A stretch of DNA of 64,000 nucleotides from positions 310,001 to 374,000 of the forward strand of contig CCKK01000002.1 of assembly GCA_001048675.1 (NCBI GenBank). Direction: 5' to 3'. Made by a program: the position numbers and the translations under genes. Under the pieces are notes generated by a model. It was not told the DNA's origin and did no database searches. It was given only the letters and a program-made list of their open reading frames with translations. Positions 47,272 to 55,330 of this stretch are shown piece by piece. Positions within the stretch are counted from its first letter, which is position 1. Every line of letters begins with the position of its first letter. Source of the stretch: Vibrio diabolicus. Lineage in GTDB: Bacteria > Pseudomonadota > Gammaproteobacteria > Enterobacterales > Vibrionaceae.

Positions 47272-47580
47272 TTATTGGTGCTTGTATTGTGAGATTTCAC
47301 AGTTACCTGTGTATCTATCAACCTTGAATGAGAACGCAGCTGAATGGTATTCCCTCCCATCACTCCAAATTGTTTCTCCGAAGATTTTACAAAGGTCCAA
47401 ATCGCTGATTGAACCAAACTCTTTTACGTGCCTAACTACTGACAAAAACTTGGCTTTGGTAGCATTAGGACAGTCCCTGTTACTTAATCGATTGATAACC
47501 ATGGTTGTAGCATCATCTCCAGCCAAATGTGACTTTTTATTAAATTTTATTAATGGGTAAATTAACCAAAAATTGGCCAT
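47272..47580 (-). CDS. Hypothetical protein
   Basis: 102 residues starting MANFWLIYPLIKFNKKSHLA. A hydrophobic start followed by a polar domain with cysteines (RDCPNA, LDLCKIF, TGNCEIS). No family recognised. It converges on the methyltransferase gene. Composition and start are plausible but the gene has no neighbours that support it. A + strand frame covers the same DNA and looks spurious. Confidence 0.45.
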   Translation of the reverse strand: MANFWLIYPLIKFNKKSHLAGDDATTMVINRLSNRDCPNATKAKFLSVVRHVKEFGSISDLDLCKIFGETIWSDGREYHSAAFSFKVDRYTGNCEISQYKHQ

Positions 47581-47773
47581 AAGTAAAGCATTATTGTGAC
47601 GTATGTCTCTATAAGTTGCCTCTCTTGGTCATGGTTTAGTCAAGTTTGTAAAAGGGAACAGTCCCATTTTTTACATATAACGTTGGGATCACTAAAAGAG
47701 GGAATTAAAGCACGAATAACGTCCAATATTGGAGTGAAAACCCGACATCGTCTTTTCAAAACGGGCTCGATTT

Positions 47774-48322
47774 TTACCTCGAAACATCTTGAGCGTATTG
47801 AAGCGATCTCGCTTCTTTATTATAGAGTTGAGCTAGTGCTTGGTACTGTGAAGAAAGGCGTTTGTAATCCTCGGTAAGTTGCAAAGCGTTGGTGTTATAC
47901 CACTCCGCAGTGATTTGATTGGCAGTTTCGTTTGACTCACGGCACTTTTGGGCAAGTTTCTTCCATCCATTTGCTGACCATTGAGATTGTGTGCTCAATT
48001 TAATCAACTCATTAGCTTTAGTCGTGAGTTCTTCTTTATATTGAATGGAGGCTTTTAATTGAGTTTTGAACGCATTTTGGTTCGAGCGGGCGCGCCAAAG
48101 TAACACGAGTTCATGTAGGGAAAAGGTTTGGGACAATAACTGGCGCTGCTTATGTTCGGCTAAAAGTGCATTGAATACCTCAACATGCTTATTGTAATTG
48201 GACTCTAAACGATTGAATTGGGTAAGATTGTCATTCCACGACGATGGGTTACATTGAATATTGGCGTGCCCCATAATGGGGAACAGAAGAAGCAACAGTA
48301 TCCAATTGAGTTTGTTGATCAT
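47774..48322 (-). CDS. Hypothetical exported helical protein
   Basis: 182 residues from the ATG at 48322, which opens a clear signal peptide (MINKLNWILLLLLFPIMGHA). The mature chain is almost all helix, with heptad-like Leu spacing (FNRLESNYNKHVEVFNALLA) and two cysteines, one at the start (IQCNPSSW) and one in the middle (LAQKCRES). The longer frame start at 48457 would overlap the divergent SH3 gene and is rejected. No family recognised. Confidence 0.65.
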   Translation of the reverse strand: MINKLNWILLLLLFPIMGHANIQCNPSSWNDNLTQFNRLESNYNKHVEVFNALLAEHKQRQLLSQTFSLHELVLLWRARSNQNAFKTQLKASIQYKEELTTKANELIKLSTQSQWSANGWKKLAQKCRESNETANQITAEWYNTNALQLTEDYKRLSSQYQALAQLYNKEARSLQYAQDVSR

Positions 48323-48425
48323 TATTGCTCGCGTTAGTTGACCGACCCTTTTGAGTATATACCCAAATTTCCGCGACATGCGTGTTGCCGGTGAGATAAG
48401 AACAAAGAATGAAAAGGAAAAGTAC

Positions 48426-49094
48426 ATGAAGAAAATTCTCATCGCATTGATTGTCATACTGTTGCTCGGTGGGGCGGGTGCTGGATACTATTTCTTCTTT
48501 ATGCAGAAAGATGAACCTGAGGCGCCAAAAGCTGCGCAAGTGGAGCAAGCGCCAGTGGAAGAAGAAATATCCAAACCGATTCTGGATTTAGAAACCTCCC
48601 CTCCTGAAGTGACCGAATACTATGTCATTGAGCGTCGAATCAATGTTTACAATAAGCCAAATGCTAATGCTTTGGTTGTCGATACGCTCTATAAGGGAGA
48701 AAAAGTATCGGTGTTAGAAAAAGTGGATGGTTGGTATCGAATCTCTGGTTACCTTGTTTATGAAGAGGGCGGTGAAGAAAAAGCTGAGTGGTTGAATGCC
48801 GAGGGATTATCTGATGCAGAGCCAGTTATTAAAGAACAAGAGCGTTTAGAAATACTGGATGGATATTTGCAGAAGTCGGATGATTTAAAAGTTCACTTGG
48901 ACATCTTCCGCAAGAAAACACAGCAATTGTTAGACGATGAAACCTGTGATCCGAGTGATTTTGAAGAGCTCGGTGGCTGGGTTCGTTCGGTTACTTATGA
49001 CAAGCGCAATGTGTACTTCATTTATTGTGGTGGTTTGGAGCAAGAAAACAAAATCTATTTAGATGTCGATAAAGGCGATATCTTTTACCGCTAA
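48426..49094 (+). CDS. Membrane-anchored bacterial SH3-domain protein
   Basis: 222 residues from the ATG at 48426 (AAGGA eight bases before). A membrane helix (about 4-25, ILIALIVILLLGGAGAGYYF) is followed by a Pro/Glu-rich linker and an SH3-type-3 domain (about 63-125: YYVIERRINVYNKPN, VVDTLYKGEKVSVLEKVDGW). The C-terminal 85 residues hold two cysteines (DDETCDPSD and FIYCGG). Probably periplasmic and cell-wall associated by domain. Terminator at 49173-49208. Confidence 0.82.
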   Translation: MKKILIALIVILLLGGAGAGYYFFFMQKDEPEAPKAAQVEQAPVEEEISKPILDLETSPPEVTEYYVIERRINVYNKPNANALVVDTLYKGEKVSVLEKVDGWYRISGYLVYEEGGEEKAEWLNAEGLSDAEPVIKEQERLEILDGYLQKSDDLKVHLDIFRKKTQQLLDDETCDPSDFEELGGWVRSVTYDKRNVYFIYCGGLEQENKIYLDVDKGDIFYR

Positions 49095-49172
49095 CAGAGC
49101 GCCTTTAGTTTAAAGCCTCTAGAGATTTATAACTTTTTAGTTGTGAACCATAATTAATAGGAATACTATCAT

Positions 49173-49208
49173 CGAGTCGAGTGAAAAAACTCGACTCGTT
49201 TTGTTTTT
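49173..49208 (+). terminator. Terminator between the SH3 gene and vemP
   Basis: Perfect 10-bp stem CGAGTCGAGT / ACTCGACTCG with a 6-base loop, then TTTTGTTTTT. It isolates vemP-secDF2 from upstream transcription. Confidence 0.9.
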
Positions 49209-49219
49209 AGTGAGTTCTT

Positions 49220-49699
49220 ATGTCTCAGATTTGCTTGAAAAAATTGCTTTTTATGCTGCTTGCGATGGTATTGCTACCAGCGCATGTTTTTGCTGCGCAA
49301 ATCGATCAGAAAGCTCATTTACCTTACTTTTCTAAGCTGCAACCATTTGTTGCGAGTATTGCTTTTGCAAATACCTCAATCGATTTTTCTGAAGTCTCAG
49401 AAGAAACGACGCAGTCTCCGATTTCTGAAGGTCATGCAAGACTCGATACGCTAGCCCTATTTAACACTCAACGTTGGGTTTCTCACTTACGTGAAGGCCT
49501 TGATGATGAGCATGTTGACGTTGTTGGTGACCTAAACACGCCTTTCTATGCTGACGCAGGTTATGCCTACAGCCTGATGGATATCAATTGGCGTCAAAAC
49601 CAGTACACTTTTTATCATTTCACAAGCGATCATCGCATTTCTGGTTGGAAAGAGACCAACGCAATGTACGTCGCACTCAATAGTCAATTTTCTGCCTAA
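49220..49699 (+). CDS. vemP: VemP, Sec-export-monitoring arrest peptide
   Basis: 159 residues, exactly the length of V. alginolyticus VemP. Signal peptide about 1-25 (LLFMLLAMVLLPAHVFA). The C terminus is the known arrest region: HRISGWKETN, AMYVALNSQFSA, with W143 and the arrest codon Q156. VemP stalls its own ribosome at Q156 unless the Sec machinery pulls it out; while stalled, downstream secD2 is opened for translation. It is followed by secD2F2 after 164 bases that can fold over the secD start (separate entry). Low sodium or poor SecDF1 activity should prolong the stall. Confidence 0.96.
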   Translation: MSQICLKKLLFMLLAMVLLPAHVFAAQIDQKAHLPYFSKLQPFVASIAFANTSIDFSEVSEETTQSPISEGHARLDTLALFNTQRWVSHLREGLDDEHVDVVGDLNTPFYADAGYAYSLMDINWRQNQYTFYHFTSDHRISGWKETNAMYVALNSQFSA

Positions 49700-49863
49700 A
49701 CACCATCTATTTGCACCATTGTGCACTCTTAACACGACGATTGTATTCAACAGGGCGTAACCGTCCTGAGCATTTCATACCCTGAATTTTTTCTGGGGGC
49801 ATCTGTCGTGTGTTAAGCCTTGTTATTAAAAGCTTCACTTCGTAGTGAAGGGATGATGTTTAC
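49698..49863 (+). promoter_or_regulatory. vemP-secD leader structure masking the secD2 ribosome site
   Basis: Three nested pairings are visible. Outer: AAACACCATC (49698-49707, starting in the vemP stop) with GATGATGTTT (49852-49861), 9 of 10 paired, covering the start region. Middle: CTTAACACGAC (49728-49738) with GTCGTGTGTTAAG (49805-49817). Hairpin: CTTCACT/AGTGAAG (49833-49850), which takes in part of the AAGGG ribosome site (49848-49852). A ribosome stalled at Q156 sits at the outer 5' arm. Confidence 0.75.
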
Positions 49864-51702
49864 ATGAAAAAAACACCAAAGCAGCAAAAGAACAGAAAGC
49901 TGATGAATCACTATTCAGCTTGGAAATATGTCGTATTAATCACGACGGTCATTATCTTAACGTTAAGCGCGATTCCGACTTGGTTCGGTGAGCAACCATC
50001 GATCCAGCTAACGTTTTCAAACCAAAACAGCAGTGAAATGTCGGTTGTTCAGTTGAATCAACTACTGAAAACCAATCATATCTCAGCAGACAAAATCATC
50101 GAAAAAGATGGCAAAACGACCATTGTATTCGATGATGAAAATGCGCAAAGCAAAGCTCGTGCGTTACTAAACAATGAGCTAAATAAAGAAGACAGCATTA
50201 CCTTCTCATATGTGTCTGTTGCTCCAGAGTGGCTGAATGAGATGGGTTTTAGCCCAATCAAACTCGGTCTTGACCTTCGCGGTGGGGTACAGTTCCTCTT
50301 GAATGTCGACGTAAATAAAGCATTTGAGGAGCAACGTAATGCTTTGATCGATGAGATCAAAGCAAGCCTGCGAGATCAGCGCGTGCGTGGTGTACAAATT
50401 CGCGCAGAAAGTGGTAACCGCATTGCGGTAAACAGTGAGAGTGATACCGCCCTAGCTGAAGTAAACAAATTCTTGCGTCAAAACTATCCAGGTTGGGTGG
50501 TGAAAAGCTCGTCTCGCGGTTTTGTTCTTGAGCCAAGTGAGCAGAATATTCAAGAGTTCCAATCAACGACATTGCAACAAAACTTGAAGATTATGCGTGG
50601 TCGTATTGAAGAGCTAGGCATTACGGAAGCATTAGTTCAGCGTCAGGGTAAAGACAGCATTCGTATTGAGCTACCAGGTGTACAAGACCCAGCACAAGCG
50701 AAAAACGTTATTGGTGCCACTGCGAGTTTGGCATTCTATGAAGTGAAAGATGCAGGCCAAGCGCGAAGCGGCCAAGATCTTGTGCTGAAAGATAACGATG
50801 GCCGAACTGTTGTTCTGGAGAAACGACCAGTCCTAACGGGTGAGCACATTGTTAACGCTCGTGCAGGCGTCGACAATATGGGTATGTCAGAAGTTAACAT
50901 CTCGCTTGACCACGCGGGCGGTAAAAAGATGAGTGATTTCTCTGCAACGCATATTGGCAAGCCAATGGCGACGGTTTACCGCGAATACAAGACAAACGAT
51001 CGTGGCGTAACGGAGCGCAGCGAGCGCGTTATCAGCGTTGCGACTATTCAATCTCAACTTGGTAGCCAATTCCGTATTACCGGCGCTGGCAGCATGGACG
51101 AAGCGCAGCAGTTAGCGCTATTACTTCGTGCGGGGTCGCTAACAGCCCCGGTTACTATCGTAGAAGAGCGCACTATTGGTGCTTCTTTGGGAGCTGAAAA
51201 CATTGAAAATGGCTTTGCGGCACTTGCTTTGGGTATGGGTTTAACACTGACCTTTATGGCCCTTTGGTACCGCCGCTTAGGTTGGGTGGCGAACGTGGCG
51301 CTTTGTGCCAACATGCTTTGTTTGCTTGGCTTAATTGCCTTGTTACCAGGTGCGGTGCTAACGCTTCCAGGTATTGCAGGGTTGGTGTTAACCGTTGGTA
51401 TGGCAGTGGACACCAACGTTATTATCTTCGAACGTATTAAGGACAAAATGCGTGAAGGCCGCAGTTTCGCTCAAGCGATTGATCTGGGCTTTGATAGCGC
51501 GTTCTCGACCATCCTTGATGCCAACATTACTACCATGATCACCGCCGTGATTTTATACGCCATCGGTAACGGCCCAATCCAAGGCTTTGCCTTAACACTC
51601 GGATTAGGTTTGTTAACCAGTATGTTTACAGGCGTATTTGCCTCTCGAGCAATGATCAATTTAATTTGGGGCCGAGATGCCCGTCGTGATGTGAGGGTTT
51701 AA
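49864..51702 (+). CDS. secD: SecD2, protein translocase subunit
   Basis: 612 residues: helix 1 (about 20-40), a long periplasmic P1 domain (about 41-430) with FSPIKLGLDLRGGVQFLLN and the MRGRIEELGITEALVQRQG block, and five C-terminal helices with GLVLTVGMAVDTNVIIFERI. With SecF it pulls preproteins out using the proton or sodium gradient. There is no yajC or tgt-queA neighbour, so this is the second set; in V. alginolyticus the second SecDF is proton-driven and VemP-controlled. secF starts 2 bases downstream. Confidence 0.96.
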   Translation: MKKTPKQQKNRKLMNHYSAWKYVVLITTVIILTLSAIPTWFGEQPSIQLTFSNQNSSEMSVVQLNQLLKTNHISADKIIEKDGKTTIVFDDENAQSKARALLNNELNKEDSITFSYVSVAPEWLNEMGFSPIKLGLDLRGGVQFLLNVDVNKAFEEQRNALIDEIKASLRDQRVRGVQIRAESGNRIAVNSESDTALAEVNKFLRQNYPGWVVKSSSRGFVLEPSEQNIQEFQSTTLQQNLKIMRGRIEELGITEALVQRQGKDSIRIELPGVQDPAQAKNVIGATASLAFYEVKDAGQARSGQDLVLKDNDGRTVVLEKRPVLTGEHIVNARAGVDNMGMSEVNISLDHAGGKKMSDFSATHIGKPMATVYREYKTNDRGVTERSERVISVATIQSQLGSQFRITGAGSMDEAQQLALLLRAGSLTAPVTIVEERTIGASLGAENIENGFAALALGMGLTLTFMALWYRRLGWVANVALCANMLCLLGLIALLPGAVLTLPGIAGLVLTVGMAVDTNVIIFERIKDKMREGRSFAQAIDLGFDSAFSTILDANITTMITAVILYAIGNGPIQGFALTLGLGLLTSMFTGVFASRAMINLIWGRDARRDVRV

Positions 51703-51704
51703 TC

Positions 51705-52607
51705 ATGGTCGAAATGCTAAAACAAAATATTCGTAGAATTCGCCACTTCACTACGCTAGTTTCTATCGTTTTGACGGTGATCGCACTTGGTGCTCTGGGC
51801 TTTAAAGGGTTGAACCTAGGCTTGGATTTTACTGGTGGTATGGTGACAGAAGTGAAAGTCGATAAGTCGTTAACCAACCACGATCTGCTTGATGCACTGC
51901 AACCAAAACTTGGTGAATCAACCTCTGTCACCCGCACAGGTGAAGATGGTCGTTGGCTTATTCGCTACTCCGCCCCAGAAGAAGGACAAACTCTGCCAAG
52001 TGTGGAAGAGGTATTAAAGCCAGTTTCACATCAAGTTGATGTCGTCAGCAACAGTATTGTTGGTGCTCAAGTTGGCCAGGATTTGTTTGACCAAGGCGGT
52101 TTAGCACTATTGATTTGTGTGCTGAGCATCCTTGGTTACTTGTGTTTCCGTTTTGAATGGCGCTTAGCGAGTGGCTCTGTATTTGCTCTGGCTCATGACG
52201 TAATTGTCGTCCTCGGCTTCTTTGCCGTTACCCAAATGGAATTCAACTTAACGGTTTTTGCTGCCGTATTGGCAATTTTAGGCTACTCATTGAATGATTC
52301 GATCATCATTTCAGATCGAATTCGTGAGCTACTGATCGCGAAACAAAGTTGGAAAATGGAAGACATCAATGACCAGGCTGTCATCGCGACGTTCTCTAGA
52401 ACGATGGTGACTTCAGGCACAACACTGATTACTGTTGGTGCACTATGGATTATGGGGGGAGCACCGCTAGCGGGTTTCTCAACAGCGATGTTTATTGGTG
52501 TGCTATCAGGTACATGGTCTTCCATTTCCATTGGTACCGTATTACCTGAACTGTTCAAGCTCGAACCGAAGCATTACTTGCCTGTTGAGATTGATACCGC
52601 GCCGTAA
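51705..52607 (+). CDS. secF: SecF2, protein translocase subunit
   Basis: 300 residues: helix 1 (about 18-36), short periplasmic domain with GLDFTGGMVTEVKVD, then five helices containing the FEWRLASGSVFALAHDVIVV and VLAILGYSLNDSIIISDRIRE signatures. Partner of SecD2, translated from the same mRNA. A terminator follows at 52636-52661. Confidence 0.96.
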   Translation: MVEMLKQNIRRIRHFTTLVSIVLTVIALGALGFKGLNLGLDFTGGMVTEVKVDKSLTNHDLLDALQPKLGESTSVTRTGEDGRWLIRYSAPEEGQTLPSVEEVLKPVSHQVDVVSNSIVGAQVGQDLFDQGGLALLICVLSILGYLCFRFEWRLASGSVFALAHDVIVVLGFFAVTQMEFNLTVFAAVLAILGYSLNDSIIISDRIRELLIAKQSWKMEDINDQAVIATFSRTMVTSGTTLITVGALWIMGGAPLAGFSTAMFIGVLSGTWSSISIGTVLPELFKLEPKHYLPVEIDTAP

Positions 52608-52635
52608 TACGAGGTGCTGAAGGTAAAAAGTGCTT

Positions 52636-52661
52636 GCGCCACTCAGTTTGAGTGGCGTTTT
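52636..52661 (+). terminator. Terminator after secF2
   Basis: Stem GCCACTC / GAGTGGC with loop AGTTT, then GTTTTA. Confidence 0.75.
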
Positions 52662-52669
52662 ACTTTGTG

Positions 52670-52939
52670 CTATTTCACACGCATCAGGCGGTGTTTGACG
52701 TGACCTAAATCGAACTCAATGATTTGAGAGCGCTTCATCGATTCAACCAGGCGCAGCATGGATGTGTGATAACCTTTCTTTTTCATCCATTGCAATGGCT
52801 CGGAAAAGCTGTCTTCGTTTACAACGTAAGATTCGCCTTTGTGTTCTCCAGCATAAACGTTTACGACCCAAACCCGGGCCTGAAAATCTAATACTGCACT
52901 TATGTTTCGCGTAATTTTTCTTAGGATATTTTTCATCAT
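52670..52939 (-). CDS. Small basic hypothetical protein
   Basis: 89 residues, basic (MMKNILRKITRNISAVLDFQ, then ARVWVVNVYAGEHKGESYVV). No membrane helix, cysteine or family recognised. It starts 13 bases after the LysE-type stop on the same strand, so the two may be co-transcribed, and converges on secF2. Confidence 0.6.
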   Translation of the reverse strand: MMKNILRKITRNISAVLDFQARVWVVNVYAGEHKGESYVVNEDSFSEPLQWMKKKGYHTSMLRLVESMKRSQIIEFDLGHVKHRLMRVK

Positions 52940-52952
52940 TTCCAGCGTTGCT

Positions 52953-53573
52953 TTAGCTCAGTAATAGCCAAACACCAACCCCCATCATTAAAGTGCCCGC
53001 GATACGGTTCATCAGGCGCACATTCTTTGATTGACCCAACACGCGTTTCAGTCCTTTACCACCCGTGGCATACAGAGACATACAAATGAACTCAAAAAGA
53101 AGGATGATGGAGACAAGCACGATCAGCTGTGGAGCAAGAGCCGCATTTTGATCGATAAAAGGCGGCAGCAGAGAAATCATAAATGCCCAGCCTTTTGGGT
53201 TTGCGATAGCGGTAACGAAGCCTTGCATGATGAGCGCGACGTTGCCACTTCTGGGTTTTTCTAAATTATCGACATTTATTGCTAACTTACCTCGAGATCG
53301 CCACATTTCTACACCAAGATAGAGTAAGTAGCCGCCACCAATAAACTTGAGTGCGATAAACATCCAAGGATAGTTGAGCATGATCGCTGCGATCCCTAGT
53401 ACTGCCGAGACTGAAACCAGCGCGACACCGACGAGTTCACCAATCATCATCCATAATGTGCGGCGATAACCGATACTCATTCCTAGCGTTAAGGCGAGCG
53501 TCATGCACATTCCTGGTGTAATTGAGACAAAAAAGAAGGTAGGGATGAACATACTGAGCAATGCAAGATTCAT
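52953..53573 (-). CDS. LysE/RhtB-family exporter
   Basis: 206 residues, six helices. Opening SITPGMCMTLALTLGMSIGY (about 18-37) is the family motif (x-PGP in most; here PGM). The helix 4 region NPKGWAFMISLLPPF also matches. Exporter of an amino acid or related compound by family; no regulator is adjacent. Confidence 0.9.
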   Translation of the reverse strand: MNLALLSMFIPTFFFVSITPGMCMTLALTLGMSIGYRRTLWMMIGELVGVALVSVSAVLGIAAIMLNYPWMFIALKFIGGGYLLYLGVEMWRSRGKLAINVDNLEKPRSGNVALIMQGFVTAIANPKGWAFMISLLPPFIDQNAALAPQLIVLVSIILLFEFICMSLYATGGKGLKRVLGQSKNVRLMNRIAGTLMMGVGVWLLLS

Positions 53574-53646
53574 GTTTGTTGATAACTAAGTGATTTGATA
53601 GAAGCCACAAAGATAGTGCAAATTGATAAAGGATACTATCCCCAAA

Positions 53647-53831
53647 TATCCCCAAATAACCTCAAGGTGCTTAGGTTCAGCGAGAATGACTTGGCTCACA
53701 GGCACGGCAACGATTTGAAGATCTAGTGGTTCTAAATCAAAAATCGTTAACAAAGGCTGTGGGATAAGGAAACTCGCCCTGCGGAGCATGTCACTGACAC
53801 GATTTCTGCATCTTGACGTCATTTGGGTATA
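53647..53831. repeat. MITE-like element with 24-bp imperfect terminal inverted repeats
   Basis: 185 bases whose ends are inverted copies: left TATCCCCAAATAACCTCAAG then GTGC (53647-53670); right, read on the other strand, TATACCCAAATGACGTCAAG then ATGC (53808-53831); 20 of 24 agree. A weak minus-strand frame (53586-53822) falls across it and looks like a translation artefact. From memory, similar intergenic units recur in Harveyi-clade vibrios; no other full copy is in the window. The bases before the left end hold a partial extra copy (TATCCCCAAA). Confidence 0.65.
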
Positions 53832-54580
53832 ACATCAATTTACTGGGTTAAAGAATCTAGATGATTGCTTTAGGAGATGGCACCATCGAATATTGCACCG
53901 TACCGGTACTTCAATAGATAAAAAGTGATTCGATACGTTAAATGCTAGTTAATTGATGTTATTTGGATATTTAAAATAAAACTGAAATTTATTTTTTAAT
54001 TGCTGCGTCATAATAGTGCGAACTGCACCAAAATGAGACGTTTTCTTCTATTGTTTACATTCTAAATATACCAATTTTCATAAGCGAAACTATAAATATA
54101 AAATTAAGTTTATACTGTCTTAAATATCATTTAAGTTAGTAATTAAATGATATTACTGACAATTGCTTATATTGATATTTGAATTATTATTCTAATCGTA
54201 TTTATAGAGAACAACTCTGAGCATGAGAGTGGTATCTGAAATCATGAGATGATGTAACGTCCACTGTTCGGTATGTAACCTATTGATAAATAATGCTTAA
54301 ACTTATGTTCTGATAAGCTTGTGTTTAACTTTATTTTATTTAAAACAATGACTTATAAAGAGTTAACCATTTTATAACATTTCATGTTTAATGAGATCTA
54401 AATCAATCTTATGCAAATGGATTAGTTTTTTATTTGAAATGTAATATTTCTGGTTTAACTTAAAATAAAAGGCATCACAGGATTGATAGCCAAAAGAATA
54501 AATAAACACGTCAGTTGGTGATTTATTTCATCAGTGTATTTAGTTTGCTTTTTTAAATGCCGTTAAGAATGGAGTCTTCG
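53832..54580. other. AT-rich upstream region of the pha operon
   Basis: About 750 bases with no gene. It contains a perfect 12-bp inverted repeat AATATCATTTAA / TTAAATGATATT with an 8-base spacer (54123-54154) and a TATTGATAAAT word (54281-54291) equal to the left half of the Harveyi-clade LuxR/OpaR site. Both are candidate operators. The region also shows many AT-tracts and no RNA-like fold. Confidence 0.5.
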
Positions 54581-55321
54581 ATGAAGAAAGTCGCTTTGAT
54601 CACCGGATCAAAAGGCGGAATTGGTTCTGCTATTTCCTCTCAATTAGTGAATGATGGTTACCGTGTAATCGCTACTTATTTCACAGGAAACTATGAATGT
54701 GCGTTGGAGTGGTTCAACAGTAAAGGGTTTACCAAAGATCAGGTTCGCCTTTTTGAGTTGGACGTAACAAACACTGCAGAGTGTGCAGAAAAGTTAGCGC
54801 AATTGCTTGAGGAAGAAGGGACCATTGATGTCGTTATCAACAACGCAGGTATCACACGTGATGGCGTGTTTAAAAAGATGACTGCGCAAGCTTGGAATGA
54901 CGTCATTAATACCAACCTCAATAGTCTATTCAACGTTACGCAACCTCTGTTCGCTGCGATGTGCGAAAAAGGCGGTGGTCGTGTCATTAACATCTCCTCA
55001 GTCAATGGCCTAAAAGGGCAGTTTGGTCAAGCAAACTACTCGGCGGCGAAAGCTGGGATGATAGGTTTCTCTAAAGCGTTGGCGTATGAAGGTGCTCGTT
55101 CGGGTGTGACGGTTAATGTTATCGCTCCGGGGTACACAGGTACACCAATGGTCGAGCAAATGAAGCCAGAAGTATTGGAATCCATCACGAATCAAATCCC
55201 AATGAAACGCCTTGCGACACCAGAAGAAATTGCAGCATCAGTCAGCTTCTTGGTCAGCGATGCAGGAGCCTATATCACCGGTGAGACTTTGTCGGTGAAT
55301 GGCGGCCTATATATGCACTAA
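54581..55321 (+). CDS. phaB: Acetoacetyl-CoA reductase
   Basis: 246 residues, short-chain dehydrogenase. The cofactor loop TGSKGGIGSAI is at about 8-18, the NNAG motif follows at about 86-89, the catalytic Ser in VINISSVNGLKG and the YSAAKAG (Tyr-x3-Lys) are present. Reduces acetoacetyl-CoA to (R)-3-hydroxybutyryl-CoA with NADPH. The ATG at 54581 has GGAG seven bases before; the upstream frame start at 54557 is not needed. First gene of phaB-phaA-phaP-phaC. Confidence 0.95.
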   Translation: MKKVALITGSKGGIGSAISSQLVNDGYRVIATYFTGNYECALEWFNSKGFTKDQVRLFELDVTNTAECAEKLAQLLEEEGTIDVVINNAGITRDGVFKKMTAQAWNDVINTNLNSLFNVTQPLFAAMCEKGGGRVINISSVNGLKGQFGQANYSAAKAGMIGFSKALAYEGARSGVTVNVIAPGYTGTPMVEQMKPEVLESITNQIPMKRLATPEEIAASVSFLVSDAGAYITGETLSVNGGLYMH

Positions 55322-55330
55322 GGAGAGAAG

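Noticed and set aside
47282..47560. 92-residue + strand frame opposite the 102-residue hypothetical
   Set aside because: No ribosome site; the minus-strand frame has more natural composition. Neither is strongly supported.
47596..47877. 93-residue + strand frame
   Set aside because: It overlaps the end of the exported helical protein and contains a short hairpin with a T-run (near 47654-47672); no sign of a real protein.
53586..53822. 78-residue minus-strand frame
   Set aside because: It lies almost wholly inside the MITE-like element and has no ribosome site.
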